Source: Paenibacillus uliginis N3/975
GTDB taxonomy: Bacteria > Bacillota > Bacilli > Paenibacillales > Paenibacillaceae
Reading direction: 5' to 3'
DNA: 64,000 nt
Assembly: GCF_900177425.1 (NCBI RefSeq)
Contig: NZ_LT840184.1
Location: forward strand, 2,246,508 to 2,310,507
The translations under genes and the position numbers were made by a program. The notes under the pieces were generated by a model. The model was not told the DNA's origin, made no database searches, and saw only the letters and a list, made by a program, of their open reading frames with translations. Below are positions 25,525 through 33,720 of this stretch, piece by piece; within the stretch, counting starts at the first letter, position 1, and the number at the start of each line of letters is the position of its first letter.

Positions 25525-26556
25525 ATGACACCGATGAGTTTACATACATCCGCTGTTGAACGGTTATGCTTGCGTAATATACCGCTGTCGAGCTTCTCTA
25601 CGTATAGCATTGGAGGAGCGGCCAATTATGTGGCGCTGCCCGAGACGGCAGACGACCTGGCTGCGTTGTATCAGGATTGCAAGAAGCAAGGGTTGCCTTG
25701 GTACACCTTTGGTATGGGATCTAATATTTTATTTCCTGATCAGCCGGATCCGGATATGGTCTTTGTCTCTCTCAAGAGATTTACCGAGCTGAAAACAAAG
25801 GGGGATAAATGGTTTGTATCTGCTGGAACCCCGATGTCACTGCTCTCCTTAATGGGACTTAGTGGCGGTACAGATTTGTTAGACTTTACGTTCCTGCTTC
25901 CCGGTTGTCTTGGGGCAGGCATTTATATGAATGCAAAATACAATCATCGCCAAATTTGCGATATTATTGATACCGTTTATTATATCGACTTATCTTCCCG
26001 AGCGATGTCGGTTCAGTCCATTCCTTCAGCAGAGTGCGATTTTGCATACAAACAGTCTATTTTCCAGCATCATCCCTGGATTATTGTCGGGGCTGATCTG
26101 AATATTCCTGTTCATTCCGAAGAGCAAATCCAGTATGTCTCCAATCTGGCGCCGGCTTGGAAGGAGAGAGGAAACCATCCGTCATCACTTCCGCAGTTCT
26201 TTTCCTTTTTCCTTGGAGAAGTTCATGCTCTTGCGGGAAAAGGCATTCCAACACCGGAATCTATGCTTGATATTATTAAATATCGGACTGGCAAACGTCA
26301 TTTCGACTATCCGTCATGTGGCTCTGTGTTTAAGAACAATTATAATTATGGTGTAGCCACTGGCTCACTGGTCGATCAGCTGAATTTGAAAGGAACAGAG
26401 CATGGGGGAGCGATTATCTCTCCTCATCATGGCAATATGATATTAAACCAGAATCAGGCCAAGGCTTCCGACATTGTGTATTTGATGGAAGTGATAACCG
26501 AAGCGATTCATCGGAAATTCGGTTTTGTACCGGAGCCGGAAATCGTTCTTGTTTGA
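25525..26556 (+). CDS. Diverged MurB (UDP-N-acetylenolpyruvoylglucosamine reductase)
   Basis: 343 aa FAD-binding type 4 fold. FAD contacts are seen in STYSIGGAANYVALP (about 21-35) and FGMGSNILF. The region normally reading IPGxxGGAxxMNAGAYG is LPGCLGAGIYMNAKYNH. The Tyr-Arg pair of standard MurB appears as FAYKQSIF, with Lys for Arg. The catalytic Ser is kept in PSCGSVFKNN and the Glu in PEPEIVL. An insertion of about 40 residues (around 215-250) precedes PSCGSVF. It has the MurB fold but altered substrate residues, so either a second, regulated MurB or a related reductase. AGAGGAG is 4 bp before ATG. It stands alone, not in a division/wall cluster. Confidence 0.75.
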   Translation: MTPMSLHTSAVERLCLRNIPLSSFSTYSIGGAANYVALPETADDLAALYQDCKKQGLPWYTFGMGSNILFPDQPDPDMVFVSLKRFTELKTKGDKWFVSAGTPMSLLSLMGLSGGTDLLDFTFLLPGCLGAGIYMNAKYNHRQICDIIDTVYYIDLSSRAMSVQSIPSAECDFAYKQSIFQHHPWIIVGADLNIPVHSEEQIQYVSNLAPAWKERGNHPSSLPQFFSFFLGEVHALAGKGIPTPESMLDIIKYRTGKRHFDYPSCGSVFKNNYNYGVATGSLVDQLNLKGTEHGGAIISPHHGNMILNQNQAKASDIVYLMEVITEAIHRKFGFVPEPEIVLV

Positions 26557-26681
26557 AGGATTTTTTGAAATTCAGTGTAAATGAATTGGAATAAGAAGAA
26601 TTTAGCGATATAATCAGATAGGAGTTTGACCAGCAGAAGTTTCTCATGAGTCAAGATAACAATCGACGGAGGGCAATTATT

Positions 26682-27611
26682 ATGGAAAATACTTTGATCT
26701 TTGGACACAAAAATCCGGATACGGATACAATCTGTTCTGCTATAGCGTATGCCGAGCTGAAAAAAGCACTCGGTCTTAAAGCGGAAGCAGTCCGCTTGGG
26801 AGACATTAACGGGGAAACCCGATTCGCACTTGATTATTTCAAGGTGGAGGCTCCGCGATATGTTGAGACGGTAGCTAACGAAGCGAAAGAAGTAATTCTG
26901 GTAGACCATAATGAGCGTCAACAAAGCGTTAGCGATATCGATCAAGTGCGCGTTGTAGAGGTCATTGACCATCACCGTATTGCTAATTTTGAGACAAGCC
27001 ATCCGCTTTATTACCGTGCTGAACCGGTTGGATGCACAGCAACGATCCTGAACAAAATTTACAAAGAAAAAGGCGTTGCAATCTCCAAAGAAATCGCTGG
27101 TCTGATGCTGTCCGCGATCATTTCGGATTCCCTGCTCTTTAAATCTCCTACCTGCACAGAGGAAGATGTGGCTGCAGCCCGTGAATTGGCTGAAATTGCG
27201 GGTGTTGATGCGGATGCATACGGATTAGACATGCTGAAAGCCGGAGCCGATCTGAGCGACAAGAGCATCGCTCAACTCATCTCCCTGGATGCAAAAGAAT
27301 TTCAGATGGGCGGAGCAAAGGTAGAAATCGCCCAAGTTAATGCGGTTGACACGAACGATGTCCTTTCTCGTCAGACGGAGTTAGAGGAAGCGATCTCCGC
27401 AATCATTGCTGAGAAGAAGTTGGATTTGTTTGTTTTCGTTGTAACAGACATTTTGAACAACGACTCTATCGCGCTTGCATTAGGACAAGAATCTCAAGCA
27501 GTGGAGAAGGCTTATAATGTGGCACTGAATAATAATCAAGCATTCTTGAAAGGTGTCGTTTCCCGTAAATCCCAGATCGTGCCCGTATTGACTGAAGCAT
27601 TCAATAAGTAA
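26682..27611 (+). CDS. ppaC: Manganese-dependent inorganic pyrophosphatase
   Basis: 309 aa family II pyrophosphatase (DHH/DHHA2). The metal ligands are in FGHKNPDTDTICSAIAYAE (His, Asp, Asp), VDHNE and EVIDHHR (DHH motif near residue 97), and the C-terminal domain has FLKGVVSRKSQIVP, where SRK binds pyrophosphate. There are no CBS inserts, so it is the constitutive short form. It hydrolyses PPi in the cytosol. The ATG has GGAGG 9 bp upstream. Confidence 0.93.
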   Translation: MENTLIFGHKNPDTDTICSAIAYAELKKALGLKAEAVRLGDINGETRFALDYFKVEAPRYVETVANEAKEVILVDHNERQQSVSDIDQVRVVEVIDHHRIANFETSHPLYYRAEPVGCTATILNKIYKEKGVAISKEIAGLMLSAIISDSLLFKSPTCTEEDVAAARELAEIAGVDADAYGLDMLKAGADLSDKSIAQLISLDAKEFQMGGAKVEIAQVNAVDTNDVLSRQTELEEAISAIIAEKKLDLFVFVVTDILNNDSIALALGQESQAVEKAYNVALNNNQAFLKGVVSRKSQIVPVLTEAFNK

Positions 27612-27651
27612 AATTATAGCCTAAGCTCTTAAGATTAATAGCTTTTATAGT

Positions 27652-27700
27652 AATAACCCGTCTGTTTCAACACTTATGTGTAGAGACAGACGGGTTATTT
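27652..27700 (+). terminator. Terminator after ppaC
   Basis: AATAACCCGTCTGT and ACAGACGGGTTATT with a 20-nt loop that contains a CACTTATGTG palindrome. Confidence 0.8.
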
Positions 27701-27898
27701 GTGTACAGAAGATTGAATTATTGTAACGAATTAAAGACGAAATGAAACCCTTTTTGTTTCTGATTTTCATATACTAGCTATATAGAACGACAAAGAAATA
27801 TGATCCATACTTAGAAATTGGTTTTAAGTTCCAGTCATAAGGGTAATCATTATATAGATGTCTGTTCTCCAATTTATACATAAGGGAGAGATGAAATT

Positions 27899-28417
27899 AT
27901 GAAAAAAAGAGTCTGGAAATTAACGTCCGTAATGCTGTTGGTATTTATGATGATGACGACGGTTGGGGTGGCTTCGAGTAATGAAGATTACAAACCAGTT
28001 GAGAAAGTTTCAAACCAAGAGGCCGTATTCATTAATTCTATAGAAGTGAAAGATGGAAATGTATATCTGAATGTAGATCCGATTCAATGGTATGAAGGAG
28101 AAGAAGCGAATGAGATCTTCCGTGAACGCGAACAGGATCCTGAAATGACAGAAGCTCCGAATGGTTATTATATTGTAAATGATACGGAAGAGCAGGTGAC
28201 TCTGCGAGTTGCTGATGATGCCGAGGTCCTGCTGCAGTTATATGACCACACAGGGCAAGTGGAAGATGCTGAAATTTTTTGGAATGAAGCAGTTAGCTTG
28301 AATAAATTCCTGTCAGCTTATGATAAGAACGATATTATTGATATGAGCTGGTTCCCATACCACGTTACCGTTGAGGACGGTGTCGTAGTTAAAATTATTC
28401 AGCAATACACACCTTAA
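27899..28417 (+). CDS. Secreted protein of unknown function
   Basis: 172 aa, signal peptide MKKRVWKLTSVMLLVFMMMTT ending near VASS. The mature part is acidic and starts with a conserved-looking beta segment (INSIEVKDGNVYLNVDPIQWYEGEEA), then YYIVNDTEEQVTLRVADDAEVLL and a final beta pair (YHVTVEDGVVVKIIQQYTP). The pattern resembles small exported proteins with repeated beta units in Bacillota, with no known function. AGGGAGAG lies 8 bp before ATG. Single gene with its own terminator. Confidence 0.7.
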   Translation: MKKRVWKLTSVMLLVFMMMTTVGVASSNEDYKPVEKVSNQEAVFINSIEVKDGNVYLNVDPIQWYEGEEANEIFREREQDPEMTEAPNGYYIVNDTEEQVTLRVADDAEVLLQLYDHTGQVEDAEIFWNEAVSLNKFLSAYDKNDIIDMSWFPYHVTVEDGVVVKIIQQYTP

Positions 28418-28430
28418 TATGTAACATATA

Positions 28431-28459
28431 ACGGCCTGCATTTATGCAGGCCGTTTTTT
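28431..28459 (+). terminator. Terminator after secreted-protein gene
   Basis: ACGGCCTGCA-TTTA-TGCAGGCCGT followed by TTTTT. Confidence 0.88.
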
Positions 28460-28513
28460 GTGTCCTCACATGCTATTCGAGCCGAGAATCATACGGCTTA
28501 TTTCAGGATTCTC

Positions 28514-29257
28514 TTACTCTTCAAATGTGTTCTGCGAAATGCTTCGATGTCTGAAGTGATCTTCCTTCGGATTCATATTCCGACCGTTAACGAAGTCAGT
28601 AACAAATTGTTTAACTTTAGCTTTGCGCTCATCGTATTGGTCCTTCGTAAGCTTTCCTTCTGCCAAATGGCGATCTAGCCGGCCCGTGACAGCTTTAACC
28701 TGCTGATCGATGACCGACTGCACACTGACTCCATTTTCCTCTGCCAGCTTGGCAAGCGTTTTGCCGGATTGAAGAGATTCTTTAAGTTGGTTTGGCGTCA
28801 TGTTCAGAAGTTTGGCCAATTCCTCTACATTCATCAAGCGCTTGTGGTGCCGTTTTCCACCGTGATGCCACCCGCCTTTGGCATCCATAAACTTTTCAGC
28901 CGCAGCAGAGAAATCTAAGGTGGTTCCCAAAGGTGTAGGGCGAGAAGCCGCGTGTGCTTTCATAAGCTCAATTACCTTGGTTTTGAGTTCAGCACGGGTG
29001 ATACCTTGCGCTTGTGCAATATCAGAGAGTGACTCGCTCTGTAACTTTTCATGCATAATTTTTGGTTCAAGCTTAAGGAAAGTTGCAAGCTCTTTTAGCA
29101 TTCCTCTCTCGTGCTTGAAAGATTGGTTGCTTGCTGTACCAGATTCAGCGTTAGCCGAATCAGCACTTGATATTCCTTGGAGGCTCATGGCGAATACCAG
29201 GGTTAAGGTGAGACTAAGAAGCCTCTTGATCCATAGGTTCTGTGTTCTCAAATTCAT
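28514..29257 (-). CDS. Secreted helical protein with two DUF2680-like repeats
   Basis: 247 aa. Signal peptide (about 1-32, IKRLLSLTLTLVFAMSLQ, AxA near SADSANAES). The mature protein has two related helical units: ELATFLKLEPKIMHEKLQSES-type at about 58-100 and ELAKLLNMTPNQLKESLQSG-type at about 145-210, each with a turn rich in leucine, then a tail with TKDQYDERKAKVKQFVTDFVNG. A His/Gly/Lys stretch (GGWHHGGKRHHKRL) sits between them and could bind metal. The ATG is set by GAAGGGCGG. The role is unknown. Confidence 0.65.
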   Translation of the reverse strand: MNLRTQNLWIKRLLSLTLTLVFAMSLQGISSADSANAESGTASNQSFKHERGMLKELATFLKLEPKIMHEKLQSESLSDIAQAQGITRAELKTKVIELMKAHAASRPTPLGTTLDFSAAAEKFMDAKGGWHHGGKRHHKRLMNVEELAKLLNMTPNQLKESLQSGKTLAKLAEENGVSVQSVIDQQVKAVTGRLDRHLAEGKLTKDQYDERKAKVKQFVTDFVNGRNMNPKEDHFRHRSISQNTFEE

Positions 29258-29507
29258 ATACCGCCCTTCTTCGTTGTATGGTGTTTGTAATGTGGTTCTA
29301 CCCCTCATTGTTTCCGGGTATGCTGAAATCATCCTTAATTTTTCCTTAAAATAGAATGAAATTATAGAGAAAGCGCCCTCATTTTTTGAAGGTATCGACT
29401 CTTCTATGCTAATATGGTATCATGTAGCTCTGATAACGTATTAAAGCGAGAAAGAGAGAGGCTGTGATCCAAATGAGATCTGGTCAAGTGTATAGGGGGC
29501 ATTTGTA

Positions 29508-30275
29508 ATGAGAAAGCTATCATTGTTATTCATGAGTCTAGTATTGTTATTATCCGTCGTAGGATGTGCAAGCTCCGCGAGCGGAGATAAAGAACTGATT
29601 GTCGGCATCGACGACAAATTCGCGCCGATGGGGTTCCGGGATGAGAAGAATGAAATTGTCGGGTTTGATATCGATTATGCCCGTGCTGCTGTTGAGAAGA
29701 TGGGGTACAAGATTAAATTCCAGCCGATAGACTGGAAGACAAAAGAATCGGAGTTAAGCAGCGGTCGGATTGATTTGATCTGGAACGGTTACACAATTAC
29801 CGATGAACGTAAAGAAAAAGTATTGTTCACGAAACCATACTTAAAGAATAGCCAAGTTGTAGCAGTTATGGCGGATTCGGATATTAAAGGAATCAATGAT
29901 TTGGCAGGTAAAAATGTAGGACTTCAGGCGCTTTCCTCAGCTGCTGATGCGTTGGCTTCCAATGAGATCAAATCTCAGATCAGTAATATTTCGGAGTTCT
30001 CAGATAACGTACTGGCGCTAAGTGATTTGAAGAATGGCCGTCTGGATGCCGTTGTTATCGATGAGGTTGTATTGAAGTATTATATGGCGAAAGAAGAAGG
30101 AACCTATACATTGCTCGAAGAGTCACTTGCTCCTGAGGAATATGGTATCGGAGTCAAGAAGGGAAGAGAAGACCTTTTGAACGAGCTTCAGAAAGCTTTA
30201 GATGAAATTAATGCTGATGGGACTGCAGCTAAAATTTCCGAAAAATGGTTTGGTGAGGATAAAGTATTGAAGTAG
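29508..30275 (+). CDS. Amino-acid ABC transporter substrate-binding lipoprotein
   Basis: 255 aa family 3 solute-binding protein. Lipobox SVVGC (Cys20). LIVGIDDKFAPMGFRDE starts the fold, and GFDIDYARAAVEKMGYK, WDLI-like LSSGRIDLIWNGYTITDERK (the amino-acid binding Arg/Thr region) and DAVVIDEVVLKYYM are typical of polar amino-acid or cystine binders. First gene of a three-gene importer, 63 bp before the permease. AGGGGG lies 8 bp before ATG. Confidence 0.9.
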   Translation: MRKLSLLFMSLVLLLSVVGCASSASGDKELIVGIDDKFAPMGFRDEKNEIVGFDIDYARAAVEKMGYKIKFQPIDWKTKESELSSGRIDLIWNGYTITDERKEKVLFTKPYLKNSQVVAVMADSDIKGINDLAGKNVGLQALSSAADALASNEIKSQISNISEFSDNVLALSDLKNGRLDAVVIDEVVLKYYMAKEEGTYTLLEESLAPEEYGIGVKKGREDLLNELQKALDEINADGTAAKISEKWFGEDKVLK

Positions 30276-30280
30276 GCGTC

Positions 30281-30323
30281 ACCGCTAAGTGCGGTCTGTC
30301 TTCTTTGAGGTACGCCGATAAAT
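30281..30323. repeat. Dispersed repeat, copy 1
   Basis: ACCGC-TAAGT-GCGGT hairpin followed by CTGTCTTCTTTGAGGTACGC-CGATAAA. It begins 5 bp after the binding-protein stop and fills the gap to the permease. Copies 2 and 3 are at 55772 and 63471. Confidence 0.75.
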
Positions 30324-30338
30324 GGGAGCATCGAAATA

Positions 30339-30998
30339 ATGGACATAAACTATCTTATTGACATAACGATCCCTATGTTGGAGGGAGCAAGGGCTACAAT
30401 TTTATTGTTTATCATCGCGATTATTGTGTCTATCCCTTTAGGATTTGGACTGACATTAATGGTGAAGAGCGCTATCAAACCACTCGTGTGGCTGGCGAAT
30501 GCTTTTATTTACGTCATGCGGGGAACGCCGCTTTTGCTGCAATTGGTGTTTTTTGTTTACGGGCTGCCGATCCTGCCGGTTATAGGCGAGTATCTAGTTT
30601 TGGATCGCTTTGTAGCGGCCAGTCTGGCGTTTGCGTTAAACTACGCTGCTTATTTCGCAGAAATATTCCGTGGTGGTCTGCTTGCCATCGATAAAGGGCA
30701 ATACGAAGCGTCACAGGTGCTGGGACTTAGCCGCTGGCAGACCACCACTCGGATTATTTTACCACAAATGTTCCGCGTTGCCCTCCCGTCTGTGTCGAAT
30801 GAATCGATTACGCTGGTGAAGGATACGGCGCTTCTGTATGCGGTCGCAGTTCCGGAGATCTTGCATTTTGCTCTAACCGCTGTCAACCGTGACTTTAAGC
30901 TATTGCCTTTCTTTGTGGCAGGTGTTATCTATTTGCTGATGACATTAGTGTTGACGTTATTGTTTAAATACCTTGAACGCAAGTTCAAATTTGAATAG
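30339..30998 (+). CDS. Amino-acid ABC transporter permease
   Basis: 219 aa, HisM/GlnP family with five helices. The periplasmic start FIYVMRGTPLLLQLVFFVYG and the EAA loop (EASQVLGLSRWQTTTRIILPQ) that docks on the ATPase are present. It overlaps nothing; the ATPase starts 17 bp downstream. The upstream ribosome site is poor, so coupling through the intergenic repeat region may matter. Confidence 0.92.
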   Translation: MDINYLIDITIPMLEGARATILLFIIAIIVSIPLGFGLTLMVKSAIKPLVWLANAFIYVMRGTPLLLQLVFFVYGLPILPVIGEYLVLDRFVAASLAFALNYAAYFAEIFRGGLLAIDKGQYEASQVLGLSRWQTTTRIILPQMFRVALPSVSNESITLVKDTALLYAVAVPEILHFALTAVNRDFKLLPFFVAGVIYLLMTLVLTLLFKYLERKFKFE

Positions 30999-31014
30999 AA
31001 GGACTGTCGAAGAA

Positions 31015-31758
31015 ATGGCTATCATCGAAGTATCTAATCTGAAAAAATCATTCGGCGATCTGAATGTATTGAAAAATGTATCTTTTGAAGTAAATAAAAA
31101 CGAAGTTATTGCGATCATCGGTCCTTCGGGCTCAGGTAAGAGCACCATGCTGCGCAGTCTCGTTCATCTTGAAGAAGTCAATGGCGGTACCATTCGTGTG
31201 CAAGATGAATATCTCGTTCAAAATGGAGTTTATCCCGACAGCAAGCAGTTGAAACAGATCACCTCCCAAATGGGGATGGTGTTTCAGCACTTTAATTTAT
31301 TCCCGCATCTTACGGTTCAGCGCAATCTTGAACTAGCACCGAAACATGTCAAAAAAGAGTCCGATGAGGTCGTCCGGCAAAAGAGTGATGCATTGCTCAA
31401 AAAAGTAGGTCTTGCCGACAAGGCTGACGCCCTCCCCGGCAAGCTCTCTGGAGGCCAGAAGCAGCGAGTAGCCATAGCCCGGGCATTGATGATGAATCCT
31501 GACATTTTGCTTTTTGATGAACCGACCTCGGCTCTGGATCCCGAGCTCACTGGAGAGGTGTTGCAGGTTATTAAACAGATTGCAGAAGAACATATGACGA
31601 TGGTGATCGTAACCCATGAAATGGGGTTTGCGAGAGATGTGGCTGACCGCGTCATCTTTATGGACAATGGTGAAGTGATTGAGTCCGGTACACCGGATCA
31701 AATATTCAATAATCCAAAAGTGGAGCGGACGCGTGCTTTTTTGAACCGTTCGTTGTAG
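31015..31758 (+). CDS. Amino-acid ABC transporter ATP-binding protein
   Basis: 247 aa, GlnQ family. Walker A GPSGSGKST, Q-loop VFQHFNLF, signature LSGGQKQRVAIARAL, Walker B DILLFDEPTSALDPE, and the switch His in VTHEMGFA. The start at MAIIEV is set by homology of the first strand; an in-frame ATG 42 bp upstream would overlap the permease end. It energises the importer formed with the two preceding genes. Confidence 0.93.
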   Translation: MAIIEVSNLKKSFGDLNVLKNVSFEVNKNEVIAIIGPSGSGKSTMLRSLVHLEEVNGGTIRVQDEYLVQNGVYPDSKQLKQITSQMGMVFQHFNLFPHLTVQRNLELAPKHVKKESDEVVRQKSDALLKKVGLADKADALPGKLSGGQKQRVAIARALMMNPDILLFDEPTSALDPELTGEVLQVIKQIAEEHMTMVIVTHEMGFARDVADRVIFMDNGEVIESGTPDQIFNNPKVERTRAFLNRSL

Positions 31759-31771
31759 TAATAAATATAAG

Positions 31772-31816
31772 GCGGAAGAGGTAGCATTATACAATGCTGC
31801 CTCTTCCGTTTTTTAT
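31772..31816 (+). terminator. Terminator of the ABC importer operon
   Basis: CGGAAGAGGTAGCATT and AATGCTGCCTCTTCCG flank ATAC; followed by six T. Confidence 0.88.
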
Positions 31817-32003
31817 ATATCGGGAAAATGACATGTGAATGATCGTTATGGTTCTTGAAGTCTTGAGGTGAGGGTACATTAGGGTTCTTCGTATGAGAAA
31901 GATTGTATAAAAGTAGGGATCATCAACAATATTAACTAAACGGACAGCAATTTTACAGATGTTATGAACAGTCATTATCCAACTTGCCAGGAGGAAAGTC
32001 ACC

Positions 32004-32204
32004 ATGAAATTACCGGAACCGGACAACTTTGTGAGTGCAGAGCATATCCCGGAAGACGTGCTGGATCAGTCATATGAAGCATTGTATCGTAATATCGGTC
32101 ATTGGGTCCGGCAGTCTGAGGAAATAACCAATGTTCCGTGTCCTAATGTGTTTGAAGAAAGTGTAGATATCGTCATTAACGAAAGTGACGGGATAATGGA
32201 ATAG
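32004..32204 (+). CDS. Small acidic protein of unknown function
   Basis: 66 aa, cytosolic, beginning MKLPEPDNFVSAEHIPEDV. It has one Cys and two Trp/His positions in a central helix (YRNIGHWVRQSEE). GCCAGGAGG lies 8 bp before ATG and a strong terminator follows, so the gene is well bounded. No family is recognised. Confidence 0.65.
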   Translation: MKLPEPDNFVSAEHIPEDVLDQSYEALYRNIGHWVRQSEEITNVPCPNVFEESVDIVINESDGIME

Positions 32205-32221
32205 CCAGAACCTTTTTCATT

Positions 32222-32270
32222 AAAAAGCTGAACGCAAAACGTATGAAATACGTTTCATGTTCAGCTTTTA
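32222..32270. terminator. Bidirectional terminator between small gene and doxX
   Basis: AAAAAGCTGAAC and GTTCAGCTTTTA enclose a second perfect stem AAACGTAT-GAA-ATACGTTT. Confidence 0.85.
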
Positions 32271-32280
32271 AACGTTTGTG

Positions 32281-32670
32281 TTATTTTTTATTAGCTCGGA
32301 ACAGCGAGTCGATAGACCACAGATTGCTGCCTGTGAAGACCAGCGAGACGGCAATTGCTAATAGAGCAATATCCAGTTCGTATCCACCCAAGAAGCCCAT
32401 ACTAATCTTCGCGGTGAAAATTGCAACAAGAAGAACAAACGCCAACACCATAGACACAATTCTGGTTCCTGCCCCAAGGATAAGAGCAATACCTCCCGCA
32501 GTTTCAATCACCGCTACGATGGCAGCCATGTACCCCGGAACACCGACACTTTCGAAGAAACCAGAAATATTACTGATCCCGCTTTGAAATTTGTCCAGAC
32601 CGTGAGCTAGAAAAACAATACCTAACACCACTCTAAGAATAACTTGTCCTATTGATGAATAACTTTTCAC
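32281..32670 (-). CDS. DoxX family membrane protein
   Basis: 129 aa, four transmembrane helices. The DoxX start VILRVVLGIVFLAHGLDKFQ, the GVPGYMAAIVAVIETAGGIALILG helix and the short loops are typical. DoxX/MhqP-type proteins in Bacillus respond to quinone or thiol stress and are often controlled by MarR-type repressors. GTG start with TCAGGAG upstream. Repeated motifs in its promoter gap are listed separately. Confidence 0.88.
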   Translation of the reverse strand: MKSYSSIGQVILRVVLGIVFLAHGLDKFQSGISNISGFFESVGVPGYMAAIVAVIETAGGIALILGAGTRIVSMVLAFVLLVAIFTAKISMGFLGGYELDIALLAIAVSLVFTGSNLWSIDSLFRANKK

Positions 32671-32770
32671 TTATAACCGACTCCTGACTTATATTTAGAT
32701 TTGGTAATGATGATGGAATATATAGCTAACTTTTATATCATCACTAACTTTATCTCAGTATAATATCTGG

Positions 32771-32854
32771 TATACCCATCATTGTCAAGTAACGAACTAT
32801 AAATAAGCTTGGAGATTATAACAATCATGTATTTCTTATATACCAATCATTATC
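32771..32854. promoter_or_regulatory. Direct repeats upstream of doxX
   Basis: TATACCCATCATTGTC at 32771 and TATACCAATCATTATC at 32839 match at 14 of 16 positions. Closer to doxX, CTAACTTT occurs at 32726 and 32744. These may be repressor sites in the 334-bp divergent gap; nothing else is seen there. Confidence 0.3.
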
Positions 32855-33004
32855 TTCCCCAAAAGTACAGCAACTATTTCACGATCAAAAAGTAAGTAGA
32901 TTTAAGCAATAAAGCCCAAAGAAGCGAGACCGTGCCATTAATACAATCAAATCGAAGTTAACATTCATATTTTAGTATTATCTCTTTCGAAAGGATGATG
33001 ATAA

Positions 33005-33382
33005 ATGGTAAGAAATCAACAAGGAAACGGCGGGCCCGTACAATTCAGGCATCGAATGGAGGGTTTGACTACGCTGGTGCAAGGACACAGACATTCCTTC
33101 GGCAATTTGACGGATTTATTCATTCCTGAGGACGGAAGACACCGCCACACATTCCAGGGAATCACGACAACTGCTGATGGACATCGTCATACCTATTCGG
33201 GACAAACAGGACTCAACATTGGAAGGGGGGCGAACCATTTCCACCGGTTTAGAATCCAAACGAATATCGCCGATGGACACCGCCACATCATTTCCGGCAG
33301 AACAACGGGCCTCATTCGGCTAGGAGGCGTAGTCGGACACAGATTGATTATTGAGAGTATTAAACGGAAGCGCGTAAAGTAA
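33005..33382 (+). CDS. ymaF: YmaF family His-rich repeat protein
   Basis: 125 aa built of about five repeats of G/N-H-x-H-x-(F/Y/I) (GHRHSF, RHRHTF, GHRHTY, NHFHRF, GHRHII), spaced roughly 18-22 residues, as in the YmaF family of Bacillota. Function is unknown; the His pairs suggest metal binding or a beta-helical coat-type protein. No signal peptide. GAAAGGATGATGATAA precedes ATG. It ends in a Lys/Arg tail. Confidence 0.85.
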   Translation: MVRNQQGNGGPVQFRHRMEGLTTLVQGHRHSFGNLTDLFIPEDGRHRHTFQGITTTADGHRHTYSGQTGLNIGRGANHFHRFRIQTNIADGHRHIISGRTTGLIRLGGVVGHRLIIESIKRKRVK

Positions 33383-33473
33383 AAAAGCGAGATGAGTGAG
33401 TCAGACTGAGGAGAAAGTTTAGACTGTGCCAAGCATTGTTGAATAGTCGAATTATCGGTAGGCTTGGTATATT

Positions 33474-33510
33474 AAACGTCGGAACAGTTTCATGTTCATG
33501 GCGTTTTTTT
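33474..33510 (+). terminator. Terminator after ymaF-like gene
   Basis: AACGTC and GGCGTT enclose GAAC/GTTC; seven T follow. Confidence 0.65.
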
Positions 33511-33512
33511 AT

Positions 33513-33720
33513 GTGAATATGACATGGAGCCCGAAATCGGCATAGCGATCATGGCGAATCTCAGGGAGTGCCTTTGGAGCACGCGACGTAAACTTGGCCC
33601 CGATATAAGAACCGATTTTCGTCCCCGGAAAAAATCGTCATTGACGTTCGCTTCTTCGTGATGATTTGACAGTAATCCATCTAATATACAATAATTTAGG
33701 AGATTACTGAGTATGTCCAT
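33513..33720 (-). pseudogene. Possible frameshifted gene remnant
   Basis: On the minus strand one frame begins MDILSNLLNYCILDGLLSN and reads to NVNDDFF. At a run of six T the better frame shifts by one, continuing PGTKIGSYIGAKFTSR... to RYADFGLHVIFT and a stop. One extra T would join them into about 70 residues. I do not recognise the family. It could be chance. Confidence 0.25.

Noticed and set aside
29380..29507. Leader of the ABC importer considered for a T-box or S-box riboswitch
   Set aside because: No T-box sequence, S-box core or antiterminator pair could be found.
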